DNA of 64,000 nt from Corallococcus caeni (GCF_036245865.1 NZ_BTTW01000003.1:186001-250000); one strand, 5' to 3'. Shown: positions 8,768 through 16,909, counted from the first letter of the stretch. Notes: generated from the sequence alone by a model not told the origin. Made by a program: numbers and translations.

Positions 8768-9535
8768 CTACCACTGCGCAGGGTCTGCGTCGGCGAACGT
8801 CGTGCCGGCGGCAATCTCGTCGAACCAGATGCTGCGGTTGGGCTGGCTGCCCTGCATGTAGCCGTTGTCATGCCAGCCGTTGGCGTAGAGGCCCACGCGG
8901 AACTGGAAGTAGCGGTCGTCCGCCACGGTGGTGGCCAGGTTGTATTGCTCCAGGACCTTCACGCCGTCGAACCACAGCTTGATGTAGCCGGTGGTGTCGC
9001 TGGCCCACTTCACCTGCATGATGACCTTGTGCCATTCCCCGGCGCTGACCGTGGCCAGGCTGGGGAAGGTGACGGTCTTCTGGTTGCAGACCGTGCCTTG
9101 CTTGACGCGCGTGTAGAGCTGATTGCCGGACAGCCACACCATGGTGGACGGCATGTAGTCGTCGCAGCCGGTGTTGGAGAAGTCCGCGATGAACTGCGCG
9201 ATGTTGTAGGACTGGGGTTGGAACTGCCAGTCCTGCTGCAGGCGGAACGTGAAGCCGTAGAAGCCCGTGTCGCCCCGGCGGTACACGTTGTTCTTCACGA
9301 CCTCCGAGTGGTACCGGCCCGTGTAGTTCGGGTCGTAGATCTGCGTGACCTTGATGGCGGTGGGGCCTTCATAGGTGACGTTGGTCACCTCGTTCACGGA
9401 CCCGTTGTGCTCCCGGTTGATGGAGTTCCAGCCGGTGAGCGTTCCGGTGTTGCGGAAGATCTCCGCTGCCTCCGCGACCAGCCCGAAGGCGAACAGCGAC
9501 ACGCCAGCGGCCACGGCGAGATGCTTGGGCTGCAT
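8768..9535 (-). CDS. Secreted polysaccharide lyase-like protein (PL20/PF14099-like)
   Basis: 255 residues. A signal peptide (LAVAAGVSLFAFGLVAEAA) is followed by one jelly-roll domain. YHSEV, DTGFYGFTFRLQ, EWHKVIMQVKWASD, GYIKLWFDG and VGLYANGW match the concanavalin-like lyase fold of heparin-lyase-I and glucuronan-lyase type enzymes, which cut uronic-acid polymers by beta-elimination. AGGAGG precedes the ATG. The 5' flank (about 9541-9600) is clearly more AT-rich than the surroundings. A predatory or saprophytic role in degrading polymers is likely; the exact family is uncertain. Confidence 0.75.
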   Translation of the reverse strand: MQPKHLAVAAGVSLFAFGLVAEAAEIFRNTGTLTGWNSINREHNGSVNEVTNVTYEGPTAIKVTQIYDPNYTGRYHSEVVKNNVYRRGDTGFYGFTFRLQQDWQFQPQSYNIAQFIADFSNTGCDDYMPSTMVWLSGNQLYTRVKQGTVCNQKTVTFPSLATVSAGEWHKVIMQVKWASDTTGYIKLWFDGVKVLEQYNLATTVADDRYFQFRVGLYANGWHDNGYMQGSQPNRSIWFDEIAAGTTFADADPAQW

Positions 9536-9695
9536 TGAATGAAGCCTCCTGGAAACTTACGGCTTTGTTGTTATTTCTTGGTATTCAAGTTTAGCAGGTT
9601 GATGCCTGGGCTGTCTCGGAAAAGGGGATGCCGTGGCACGGCGTGGCGGTTATGGTGTGCGCGCGTGCGGAAGCCCCGGGGTGGGGCCTCCGAGC

Positions 9696-9756
9696 CCGGA
9701 CGAGGTGCGCCGTACCCGGTCACGACAAGACGACGCCTGAACGGGAGTCGTGCGTC
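9696..9756 (+). promoter_or_regulatory. Guanidine-III (ykkC-III) riboswitch
   Basis: Bases 9696-9736 match, with two differences, the guanidine-III aptamer as I remember it from Thermobifida fusca. Conserved blocks are CCGGACGAGGTGCGCCG, TACCCGGT and GACAAGACG. The pseudoknot pairs GCGCCGT (9708-9714) with ACGACGC (9730-9736), with one A-C mismatch. GACGC (9732-9736) can instead pair with GCGTC (9752-9756) right before the ATG, looping out the ribosome binding site GGGAG (9743-9747). Guanidine would favour the pseudoknot and free that site, so it should act as a translational on-switch. It sits directly before a guanidinium exporter gene, its expected target. Confidence 0.9.
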
Positions 9757-10086
9757 ATGACGTCGTCGTGGATCCTCCTCATCCTCGCGGGCCTGCTGGA
9801 AGTGGCCTGGACCATCGGGCTCAAGTACACGCAGGGCTTCACCCGGCCCATTCCCAGCGTCCTCACCGCGGCGGCCATCGTCGCGAGCATGGGCCTGCTG
9901 GCCATCGCGGTGAAGCAGTTGCCCATCGGCACGGCCTACGCGGTCTGGGTGGGCATCGGCGCGGCCGGCGCGGCGGTCGCGGGCATGTTGCTCTTCCATG
10001 AACCCGCCACGCCCGCCCGCCTGTTCTTCCTGGCGTTGATGATCGTCGCCATCGTGGGCCTGAAGTTCACCAGCGGGACGCACTAG
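9757..10086 (+). CDS. sugE: SMR-family guanidinium exporter (SugE/Gdx)
   Basis: 109-residue four-helix small multidrug resistance protein. Helix 1 ([17 protein letters not shown]) carries the essential membrane Glu. Helix 2 and the loop ([24 protein letters not shown]) match the SugE/Gdx subgroup rather than EmrE, and helix 4 is [16 protein letters not shown]. Gdx proteins work as dual-topology dimers exchanging guanidinium for protons at the inner membrane. The riboswitch just upstream strongly supports this assignment. The ATG follows GGGAG by 9 bases. A GST-like gene begins 14 bases later, probably in the same operon. Confidence 0.92.
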   Translation: MTSSWILLILAGLLEVAWTIGLKYTQGFTRPIPSVLTAAAIVASMGLLAIAVKQLPIGTAYAVWVGIGAAGAAVAGMLLFHEPATPARLFFLALMIVAIVGLKFTSGTH

Positions 10087-10100
10087 GCGAGGTCACGACG

Positions 10101-10838
10101 ATGGGCGACGCGAAGTTCGAGCTGTACTACTGGCCCGGCATTCCCGGCCGCGGCGAGTTCGTGCGGCTGGTGCTGGAAGAGGCGGGCGCGGACTGGGTGG
10201 ACGTGGGCCTGCGCGCCGGCGGCGGGAAGGCCGTCGCGGACATGCTGGGCCAGGGCCCCGTGCCCGCGTACGCACCGCCCGTGCTCAAGGTGGGGGAACT
10301 CGTCTTCTCCCAGGCGGCCAACATCTGCTCGTACCTGGGGGAGCGCTTCGGCCTCGTGCCTTCGGACGAGGCGGCGCGGCTGCACGCCCGTCAATTCCAG
10401 CTCACCGTCGCGGACGTGGTGGCGGAGGCGCATGACACGCACCATCCCGTCGCCGTGATGAAGTACTACGACGAGCAGAAGGACGCCGCGAAGCAGCGCG
10501 CCGAGGACTTCCGCACCCAGCGCATCCCGAAGTTCCTGGGCTACTTCGAACGCGTGCTGAAGGCGAACCCGGAGGGCGGCGGGAAGTACCTCCTGGGCAG
10601 CGACTTCACCTACCCGGAGCTGGCGCTGTTCCAACTGGTGGACGGCCTGCGGTACGCCTTCCCCAACGCCATGCGCCGCATCGCCCCGCAAGTGCCCGGC
10701 GTGATGGCGCTGCATCAGCGCATCCGCGAGCGCCCCCGCATCGCCGCGTACAAGCAGTCCCCGCGCGCCCAGCCCTTCAACGAACAGGGCATCTTCCGCC
10801 ACTACCCGGAGCTGGACGACCCGAACGCGACGAAGTGA
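10101..10838 (+). CDS. Glutathione S-transferase-like protein
   Basis: 245 residues. The N-terminal thioredoxin-like domain begins FELYYWPGIPGRGEFVRLVLEE, close to sigma/alpha-class GSTs where the Tyr in YYWP activates glutathione; the cis-Pro region is APPVL and the SQAANICSYL stretch follows. The C-terminal domain is all-helical. It lies 14 bases after sugE and probably shares the riboswitch-controlled transcript. Its last 37 bases overlap the 3' end of carS on the other strand. Substrate unknown. Confidence 0.85.
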   Translation: MGDAKFELYYWPGIPGRGEFVRLVLEEAGADWVDVGLRAGGGKAVADMLGQGPVPAYAPPVLKVGELVFSQAANICSYLGERFGLVPSDEAARLHARQFQLTVADVVAEAHDTHHPVAVMKYYDEQKDAAKQRAEDFRTQRIPKFLGYFERVLKANPEGGGKYLLGSDFTYPELALFQLVDGLRYAFPNAMRRIAPQVPGVMALHQRIRERPRIAAYKQSPRAQPFNEQGIFRHYPELDDPNATK

Positions 10839-11098
10839 CCCTCGGGAACCTCCACGAGCTCCCGGGCGAAGAACAGGTCCTCGCCCACGCCGGCCACGCG
10901 GACCTGGATGAGCGGATCCGCCGGGTACTGCGTGGCCGGGTCGTCGAACACCAGCGCCACGACGACGCCCACGCGGCCCAGGAAGCGCTCCGAGAGGACG
11001 TCCTCCGGCTCGGTGCGGACCACCATCACCGTCGCGCCAATGCGCACCGGCGCGCCGTCCACGTCTTGCGTCAAGATGAGCGAGGGGTCGTGCTTCAT
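10802..11098 (-). CDS. carS: CarS, SH3-like antirepressor of light-induced carotenogenesis
   Basis: 98 residues. From memory, Myxococcus xanthus CarS shares DPSLI, DVDGAPVRIGA, LVFDDPATQYP, DPLIQV and GEDLFF with this protein, a very close match. CarS is an SH3-fold protein that mimics DNA and binds the MerR-type repressor CarA (and CarH), relieving repression of carotenoid genes in light. It is third in carQRS; its ATG overlaps the carR stop as ATGA, implying translational coupling. It is about 13 residues shorter than M. xanthus CarS, and the tail after EVPEG differs; the C-terminus is known to be dispensable there. The 3' end overlaps the GST gene. Confidence 0.9.
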   Translation of the reverse strand: MKHDPSLILTQDVDGAPVRIGATVMVVRTEPEDVLSERFLGRVGVVVALVFDDPATQYPADPLIQVRVAGVGEDLFFARELVEVPEGHFVAFGSSSSG

Positions 11099-11754
11099 GG
11101 TGCGTAGGTCCGGGGTTTGAGTCGTTTCGACAGCGCCCAGGTCATGAGCGTCAACAGCGCCCACGCCCCCAGGTGATAGGTGGCCACGTGTCCGGGGCCC
11201 TGCTCACACGCCAGCTCGCCCACGAACGCACCCACCGTCCCCACCGCCAGCCCCGCCACCACCGCGCGCAGCGGGTCGAACGCCGCCGACCGCAGCGCCA
11301 CCACCGCCACCACCAGGGGCGCCAGCGCCAGCGCCACATGGCTCACCGTGCACACCCACTCGGGGAGGTTGGAAGGGCCCCGCGGGGCTGCCCGCGTCAG
11401 CACCAGCAGCGCGGAGCTCACGAGCGCCATGCCCACACCCAGCCAGCGCAGCCGGCGCCCGCGCGGGGACAGCGCCCCCCACGAGCACAGCGCCCCCGTG
11501 GACAGGAGCATCGCCAGCATCGGCGCGCGGCCCGTCAGCATCGCGCCCGTGGTGCGACCCAGCGCCAGCAGCACGCCCATCACCGCGAGCGCCAGGCCCG
11601 CGGACGCCGCGAACAGCCCCACCGCCTGCGAACGCCAGCGACGCACCGGCCGCTTCAGCGCCAGCTCCGCGCGCGACGCCGCCAACGCGCGCTCCATCGC
11701 CCTCGGGTCCAGGCGGGGAGGGGCGGACCGCCACGGGTCCGGAGGCGGGCTCAT
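11095..11754 (-). CDS. carR: CarR, membrane anti-sigma factor
   Basis: 219 residues. A soluble N-terminal segment of about 45 residues rich in Pro and Arg is followed by six predicted membrane helices (for example AVGLFAASAGLALAVMGVLL, LAMLLSTGALCSW, VALALAPLVVAVVALRSAAF and LGAWALLTLMTWAL). CarR holds the ECF factor CarQ at the membrane in the dark and is destroyed in light; the architecture is that of the NrsF/DUF1109 anti-sigma family. Its start overlaps the carQ stop as ATGA, fitting the known CarQ-CarR translational coupling. Assignment rests on topology plus position between carQ and a clear carS. Confidence 0.88.
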   Translation of the reverse strand: MSPPPDPWRSAPPRLDPRAMERALAASRAELALKRPVRRWRSQAVGLFAASAGLALAVMGVLLALGRTTGAMLTGRAPMLAMLLSTGALCSWGALSPRGRRLRWLGVGMALVSSALLVLTRAAPRGPSNLPEWVCTVSHVALALAPLVVAVVALRSAAFDPLRAVVAGLAVGTVGAFVGELACEQGPGHVATYHLGAWALLTLMTWALSKRLKPRTYAP

Positions 11755-12293
11755 GATACGTCCTCCAGTCCGCCGAGCAGCTCGCGCAGCTTCTCGTAGC
11801 CCCGGTGCGCCCGCAGCCGGGCCGCGCCCGCGCGGATGCCTCGCATCTCCGCGATCTCCTCGAAGGACCAGCCCTCCAGCTTGCTCAGCACCACGGCTTC
11901 GCGCTGCTCCACGGGCAACTGCTGGAGCGCGTCCTCGATGCGTCGGCGCATCGCCGGGTCGCCGTCCGGCGCGGGCACCGCGGTGGGGCCTTCCGGCGGG
12001 GCGTGCGCGTGCGCGTCCACGTGCTGCTGGTGCCGCAGCGCGTCCCGGGCCGCGTTCGCCGCGATGGTGAGCAGCCAGGGGGTGAAGCGCGTGCCCCGCT
12101 CGTAGCGGCCCCGGGCGCGGATGACGGACAGGAAGGTCGTCTGCATGAGGTCCTCCGCCAGCGGTCCGTCCCTCACCATGCGGGCGAGGAAGCCGTGCAC
12201 ACGCCCGGCGTGCCGGGCGAACAGCGCCTCGAACGCCGGCTCGTTTCCCTGACAGAACTGGTCCATGAGCGCTTCGTCCGTGACGCCTTCCAT
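11751..12293 (-). CDS. carQ: CarQ, ECF sigma factor for the light response
   Basis: 180 residues. Region 2 includes FEALFARHAGRVHGFLARMV, DLMQTTFLSVIRARGRY and TPWLLTIAANAARD. Region 4 includes LQQLPVEQREAVVLSKLEGW, SFEEIAEMRGIRAG and RLRAHRGYEKLRELL. CarQ drives its own promoter and the carotenoid gene crtI (carC). I use the ATG of MEGVTDEALM; an in-frame GTG four codons earlier (12305) is possible. A candidate ECF promoter lies so close upstream that the mRNA would have a very short leader. The alternative of an unrelated ECF factor is unlikely given carR and carS downstream. Confidence 0.88.
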   Translation of the reverse strand: MEGVTDEALMDQFCQGNEPAFEALFARHAGRVHGFLARMVRDGPLAEDLMQTTFLSVIRARGRYERGTRFTPWLLTIAANAARDALRHQQHVDAHAHAPPEGPTAVPAPDGDPAMRRRIEDALQQLPVEQREAVVLSKLEGWSFEEIAEMRGIRAGAARLRAHRGYEKLRELLGGLEDVS

Positions 12294-12306
12294 CGTCTGG
12301 CTCACG

Positions 12307-12333
12307 AACGGCCCTGCTCGGAAATCGTTTCCG
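12307..12333 (-). promoter_or_regulatory. Candidate carQRS promoter with overlapping palindrome
   Basis: On the minus strand GAAAC (12331-12327) and CGTT (12310-12307) are separated by 16 bases, a typical ECF -35/-10 layout, and as I recall the M. xanthus carQRS promoter also starts with GAAAC followed by TTTC. A perfect inverted repeat, CGGAAA and TTTCCG around TCG (12319-12333), covers the -35. Further upstream on the minus strand, TTTCAAGGCCTT near 12380 could be a CarD-type AT-rich site. Transcription would start about 10 bases before the ATG or at the alternative GTG. Confidence 0.5.
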
Positions 12334-12481
12334 GGGACGGACGATTGCCCCCCTGGACGCGCCAAGGCCTTGAAACGACAAGCGCTGGACGTGACATCGC
12401 GAGGAGGCTCGCTTCCATGACCCGAAAGGGTAGTGTCGCGCGCCTTACCGGTTTCAACGCGTTTCCCCACTTCGAGCGCAC

Positions 12482-13018
12482 ATGTCCCCCGCCGAGGTCG
12501 TCATCCAGTCCACGCTGTTCGAATCGCTCCTGCGCTGCGTGCGATTGGACACGTCCCTGCGCGAGCGCATGGCGGCGGCGGGCTATGACCCGGACCGCCC
12601 CCGGGCCAGCTATCCGGCGTCGGTGTTCCTGCGCTGCCAGAACCTGGTGCTGCAGGCCGCGTACTCGGGCCGGCCGCAGCAGGAGGCGCTGCGGCAGATG
12701 GGCCGGGACCTGGTGCGCGGCTACTTCGAGACGCTGGTGGGCAAGGTGGTGAACGTGGCCCTGAAGATCGCGGGCCCGGAGCGCGCCATGAAGCGGGTGG
12801 CGCTGAGCTTCCGCTCGGTGATGGAGCCGGTGGAGATCACCTCCCTGGAGTTGGGGCCCAGGGACTGGCGCGTGACATTCCAGGGCTACCCGTTCCCGGC
12901 GGAGGCCGCCGCGGGGTGCTGCGAGGAGGCCCTGCGGCAGGCCGGGGCCGCGAACCCCAGCGCGGTGCTGGAGACCGACGACGGGCACGGCCGCTTCGAG
13001 CTGCGCATGCGTTGGTAG
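12482..13018 (+). CDS. DUF2378 (TIGR02265) myxobacterial protein
   Basis: 178 residues matching the DUF2378 family, which as far as I know is found only in myxobacteria and usually in many paralogues per genome. Typical features: LFESLLRCVRLDTSLRERM near the start, ALRQMGRDLVRGYFETLVGK in the middle, and a C-terminal Cys pair in AAAGCCEEALRQAG with a final strand FELRMRW. Function unknown. It is divergent from carQ and shares the intergenic region, but nothing ties it to light control. Confidence 0.85.
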   Translation: MSPAEVVIQSTLFESLLRCVRLDTSLRERMAAAGYDPDRPRASYPASVFLRCQNLVLQAAYSGRPQQEALRQMGRDLVRGYFETLVGKVVNVALKIAGPERAMKRVALSFRSVMEPVEITSLELGPRDWRVTFQGYPFPAEAAAGCCEEALRQAGAANPSAVLETDDGHGRFELRMRW

Positions 13019-13093
13019 GACGTCCGTGTGCACGCGGTAACGGTGGGCATCATCCTTCCACCTCGACATGACTGAATGCGCTATGAGGGCCCC

Positions 13094-13582
13094 ATGAAAA
13101 TCGGCAAGGACAGTGTTGTCGCCATTGATTACAAGCTGCACCTCGGCGACGGGAAGGTCGTGGACGAGAGCGAGGCAGGCGATCCGCTCGTCTACCTGCA
13201 CGGCTACGAGGAGATCGTCCCCGGCCTGGAGAAGGCGCTGGAGGGCAAGTCCGCGGGCGAGTCGCTGAAGACGGTCGTCTCCGCGGCGGACGGCTACGGC
13301 GACTACGACCCGGAAGGCGTCGAAGAGGTCCCCCGGACGGAGTTCCCCGAGGACCTGGAGATCAAGGCCGGCGGCATCCTGAGCGCCACGGACCCGGAAG
13401 GTGACGAGGTCGACTTCCTGGTCAAGGAAGTGCGCAAGGACACGGTGCTGGTGGACTTCAACCACCCGTTCGCCGGCAAGGAGCTGCACTTCGAGGTCAC
13501 CATCAAGGAAGTGCGCGCCGCCACGCCCGAGGAACTCGAGCACGGCCACGCGCACGGCCCCGACGACGACCACGATCACTGA
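13094..13582 (+). CDS. SlyD-like FKBP-type peptidyl-prolyl isomerase
   Basis: 162 residues. FKBP core: VVAIDYKLHLGDGKVVDES, LVYLHGYEEIVPGLEKAL, an insert-in-flap domain (about 70-125), then FNHPFAGKELHFEVTIKEV. The C-terminal tail is His/Asp-rich (HGHAHGPDDDHDH), a metal-binding end as in SlyD. It would act as a cytoplasmic chaperone and prolyl isomerase, possibly in nickel handling. I start at the ATG of MKIGKDSVV because homologues begin there; an ATG six codons earlier is possible. The stop overlaps the convergent helicase gene by 7 bases. Confidence 0.9.
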   Translation: MKIGKDSVVAIDYKLHLGDGKVVDESEAGDPLVYLHGYEEIVPGLEKALEGKSAGESLKTVVSAADGYGDYDPEGVEEVPRTEFPEDLEIKAGGILSATDPEGDEVDFLVKEVRKDTVLVDFNHPFAGKELHFEVTIKEVRAATPEELEHGHAHGPDDDHDH

Positions 13583-14850
13583 CCGCTGGGGCCCTTCGGC
13601 CGGCCCTTGCCGTGCGTCCGGGCATGCCGCCCGGGCGCCGCGCCTTCGGGCCGCTTGGAGCTTCCATGGTCGGCCTGGCGAGGCCCCGGGTCGCGCTGCT
13701 TCGCCAGCCATGCCTCCATCTCCTGCTTGAAGAGGGGGTCCTTGCGCGGCACCTCCGTGCGGGGGAGCTCCTGGCGGATGATGCGCTCGATGTCCTGGAG
13801 CGTGCGCCGCTCGACCTCCAGCGCGAAGAGTGACGCCCGTCCACTGGCCGCCGCGCGAGCGGTGCGGCCGATGCGGTGCACGTAGTCCTCCGGCCCGTGC
13901 GGCACGTCCATGCTGATGACGTGGCCGATGTCATCCACGTCCAGTCCGCGCGCCGCGAGGTCGGTGGCCACGAGGCAGCGGTACTGCCCGCGGCGGAAGC
14001 CCTCCAACGCCTGACGCCGCTGGGCCTGCGTGCGGCCCGCGTGCAGGGCGGCGGACTTGTGGCCCGCGGCGGCGAGCAGCTCCTTCATCTTGTCCGCGCG
14101 CTGCTGGGTGCGCACGAACACGAGCGCGCTGGCCTGGTCCTGCGCGAGCAGCGTGAGCAGCAGGGGCCACTTCTCCTCGGGCTTCACGATGTAGAGGTGC
14201 TGTTCGGCGCGGGGCGCGGGCGTCCCGCTGGGCGTGACCTCCACGCGCACGGGCTTGTGCAGCGCGCGCTGGCCGAACCGCGCCACGTCCGCGCCCAGGG
14301 TGGCGGAGAACAGCAGCGTCTGGCGGTCGCGGGGCAGCGCGTGGAGGATCTGGTTGATCTGCGGCAGGAAGCCCATGTCGAGCATCCGGTCCGCCTCGTC
14401 CAGCACCAGGGTGCGGATGCGCGACAGGTTCACGGCCTTGACGCCCAGCAGGTCCACGAGCCGGCCCGGCGTGGCGACGATGAGGGTGGGGCGCTCTTTA
14501 AGCGCGTCCACCTGCGCGTTCATGTCCTCGCCGCCGACGATGAGCGTGGGCAGGACGCGCAGGGACTCGCCGAAGAAGCGGGCCTGCTCCGTCACCTGCT
14601 GCGCCAGCTCACGCGTGGGGGTGAGGATGAGGCCCAGCGTGCCGCGCTCGCCCACGAAGCGTTCAATCATGGGGAGCAGGTAGGCGGCCGTCTTGCCGGT
14701 GCCGGTGGCCGCGCAGCCGATGACGTCGCGGCCGGACAGCGCGGGCGGGATGGCCTGCGCCTGGATGGGCGTGGGAGCACCGAAGCGGGCACGCTTCACG
14801 GCGCCCAGCGTTTCGGGGGACAGGCCCAGGGACTTGAAGGAAGCACTCAT
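13576..14850 (-). CDS. DEAD-box RNA helicase (RhlE-like)
   Basis: 424 residues with the full motif set: Q motif FGAPTPIQAQAIP, motif I ATGTGKT, PTREL, ATPGRLVDLL, DEAD in VLDEADRMLDMGF, SAT in LFSATL, then in the second RecA domain LVFVRTQQRADKM, VATDLAARGLDVDD and HRIGRTARA. The C-terminal 50 residues are basic and Gly/Pro/His-rich, a probable RNA-binding tail. Such proteins unwind RNA in ribosome assembly or mRNA decay. It stands alone and converges on the SlyD-like gene. Confidence 0.92.
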   Translation of the reverse strand: MSASFKSLGLSPETLGAVKRARFGAPTPIQAQAIPPALSGRDVIGCAATGTGKTAAYLLPMIERFVGERGTLGLILTPTRELAQQVTEQARFFGESLRVLPTLIVGGEDMNAQVDALKERPTLIVATPGRLVDLLGVKAVNLSRIRTLVLDEADRMLDMGFLPQINQILHALPRDRQTLLFSATLGADVARFGQRALHKPVRVEVTPSGTPAPRAEQHLYIVKPEEKWPLLLTLLAQDQASALVFVRTQQRADKMKELLAAAGHKSAALHAGRTQAQRRQALEGFRRGQYRCLVATDLAARGLDVDDIGHVISMDVPHGPEDYVHRIGRTARAAASGRASLFALEVERRTLQDIERIIRQELPRTEVPRKDPLFKQEMEAWLAKQRDPGPRQADHGSSKRPEGAAPGRHARTHGKGRPKGPSGQ

Positions 14851-14905
14851 GCCCCACGCCTCCCACGTTTTAGGCCAGGGAGGGAAGGGGATTGAGGGGC
14901 AGGGG

Positions 14906-14934
14906 GCGCCCCGGGCCGTGGAAGCCCGGGGCGC
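14906..14934 (-). terminator. GC-rich hairpin terminating the frmA-fghA operon
   Basis: GCGCCCCGGGC and GCCCGGGGCGC form a perfect 11-base stem with a 7-base loop, beginning about 12 bases after the fghA stop. There is no U-run, as is usual in this GC-rich genome, so it may act as a terminator or a 3' stabiliser. Confidence 0.6.
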
Positions 14935-14945
14935 GGGGGCTGCCT

Positions 14946-15800
14946 TCAGCCCGCGTTCAGCGCCGCGCCGTGGTGGCGCAGGTGGTCTTCCATGAACGTG
15001 GAGACGAAGTAGTAGCCGTGGTCGTAGCCCTCCTGCATGCGCAGGGTGAGGGGCTGGCCCGCCGCCTCGCAGGCCTCCTTGAGGAGGTGCGGGTGGAGCT
15101 GATCCGGCAGGAACTTGTCCTTCGTCCCCTGGTCCACCAGCAGCGCCGGCACGCGCCGGCCCGCCTTCAGGAGCTCCGTGGCGTCGTACTCACGCCACGT
15201 CTGCTCATCCGGGCCCAGGTAGCCGCCAAAGGCCTTCTTGCCCCAGGGGCTGCGGATGGGAGCCCCGATGGGCGCGAACGCGGACACGGACCTGTACCGG
15301 CCCGGGTCGCGCAGCGCCGTGACGAGCGCGCCGTGTCCACCCATCGAGTGTCCGAAGATGCCCTCGCGGTCCATGCGCGCGGGGAAGTGCGCGCCGAGGA
15401 TGCCGGGCAGCTCCTTCGTCACATACGTCCCCATGCGGTAGCGCGCCTTCCACGGCTCCTGCGTGGCGTCCAGGTAGAAGCCCGCGCCGGTGCCGAAGTC
15501 CCAGTCCGCGTCCTCGCCCGGGATGCCCGCGCCGCGAGGACTGGTGTCCGGCGCCACGAGCATCAGCCCCAGCTCCGCCGCCACGCGCTGCGCGCCGCCC
15601 TTGGTGGGGAAGGTCTCCTCCGTGCAGGTGAGGCCGGCCAGGTAGTACAGCACCGGCACCTTGCCGTGCTTCGCCTGGGGCGGCGTGTAGACGCTGAAGC
15701 GCATCTCACCGCCGCAGGCCTCGGACGGGTGCTTCCAGAAGGACTGCGTCCCCCCGAAGCACGCGTGCTCGCTGACGAGCGTCGGAGTCACCGCGCTCAT
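14946..15800 (-). CDS. fghA: S-formylglutathione hydrolase
   Basis: 284 residues, alpha/beta hydrolase of the esterase D family. The nucleophile elbow is [40 protein letters not shown] and GTKDKFLP (acid region), and the histidine in GYDHGYYF are typical. It hydrolyses S-formylglutathione to formate and glutathione, the second step of formaldehyde detoxification. Its ATG overlaps the stop of the upstream dehydrogenase (ATGA), so the two are translationally coupled. Confidence 0.95.
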   Translation of the reverse strand: MSAVTPTLVSEHACFGGTQSFWKHPSEACGGEMRFSVYTPPQAKHGKVPVLYYLAGLTCTEETFPTKGGAQRVAAELGLMLVAPDTSPRGAGIPGEDADWDFGTGAGFYLDATQEPWKARYRMGTYVTKELPGILGAHFPARMDREGIFGHSMGGHGALVTALRDPGRYRSVSAFAPIGAPIRSPWGKKAFGGYLGPDEQTWREYDATELLKAGRRVPALLVDQGTKDKFLPDQLHPHLLKEACEAAGQPLTLRMQEGYDHGYYFVSTFMEDHLRHHGAALNAG

Positions 15801-16909
15801 GCGTACTTCACCACGCTGCGGATGGACTTGCCCTCGTGCATCAGGTCGAAGCCGTGGTTGATCTCCTCCAGCTTCAGCGTGTGCGTGATGAGCGGGTCCA
15901 CCTGGATCTTCCCGTCCATGTACCAGTCGACGATCTTCGGGACGTCCGTGCGGCCGCGAGCCCCGCCGAACGCGCTGCCCTTCCACACGCGGCCGGTGAC
16001 GAGCTGGAACGGCCGGGTGCTGATCTCCTGCCCCGCGCCCGCCACGCCGATGATGATGCTCTCGCCCCAGCCGCGGTGGCAGCACTCCAGCGCCTGGCGC
16101 ATCGTCTTCACGTTGCCGATGCACTCGAAGCTGTAGTCCGCGCCGCCGCCGGTGAGGTTCACGAGGTAGGGGACGAGGTCGCCCTCCACTTCCTTCGGGT
16201 TCACGAAGTGCGTCATCCCGAACTTCTCCGCGATCTCCTTGCGAGCGGGGTTCAGGTCCACGCCGACGATCATGTCCGCGCCCACCATGCGCGCGGCCTG
16301 CACGACGTTCAGGCCGATGCCGCCCAGGCCGAAGACGACGACCTTCGCGCCGGCCTCCACCTTCGCGGTGTAGACGACGGCGCCCACGCCGGTGGTGACG
16401 CCGCAGCCGATGTAGCAGACCTTGTCGAAGGGGGCGTCCTCGCGGATCTTCGCCACGGCGATCTCCGGCAGCACCGTGTAGTTCGCGAACGTGGAGCAGC
16501 CCATGTAGTGGTGGATCAGCTGCTTGCCCAGGCGGAAGCGGCTGGTGCCATCCGGCATCAGGCCCTTGCCCTGCGTGGCGCGGATGGCCGTGCACAGGTT
16601 CGTCTTCTGGGACAGGCACGACTTACAGCCGCGGCACTCCGGCGTGTAGAGCGGGATGACGTGGTCGCCCTTCTTCACGCTGGTGACGCCCGCGCCCACG
16701 TCCACGACGATGCCCGCGCCCTCGTGGCCGAAGATGGCGGGGAACAGGCCCTCCGGGTCCGCGCCGGAGCGGGTGAACTCGTCGGTGTGGCACAGGCCGG
16801 TGGCCTTCAGCTCGATCAGCACCTCGCCCGCCTTGGGGCCCTCCAGGTGCACGGTTTCGATGCTCAGGGGCTTGCCGGCCTCGAAGGCGACGGCGGCGCG
16901 GACGTCCAT
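15797..16909 (-). CDS. frmA: S-(hydroxymethyl)glutathione dehydrogenase (class III ADH)
   Basis: 370 residues, zinc-dependent medium-chain dehydrogenase. The catalytic zinc motif [18 protein letters not shown], the structural zinc loop [16 protein letters not shown] and the NAD-binding [13 protein letters not shown] are all present. It oxidises the spontaneous adduct of formaldehyde and glutathione to S-formylglutathione. The ATG of [12 protein letters not shown] follows GGAGACCCACC. Length and motifs match the bacterial family. First gene of a two-gene formaldehyde detoxification operon. Confidence 0.95.
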   Translation of the reverse strand: MDVRAAVAFEAGKPLSIETVHLEGPKAGEVLIELKATGLCHTDEFTRSGADPEGLFPAIFGHEGAGIVVDVGAGVTSVKKGDHVIPLYTPECRGCKSCLSQKTNLCTAIRATQGKGLMPDGTSRFRLGKQLIHHYMGCSTFANYTVLPEIAVAKIREDAPFDKVCYIGCGVTTGVGAVVYTAKVEAGAKVVVFGLGGIGLNVVQAARMVGADMIVGVDLNPARKEIAEKFGMTHFVNPKEVEGDLVPYLVNLTGGGADYSFECIGNVKTMRQALECCHRGWGESIIIGVAGAGQEISTRPFQLVTGRVWKGSAFGGARGRTDVPKIVDWYMDGKIQVDPLITHTLKLEEINHGFDLMHEGKSIRSVVKYA

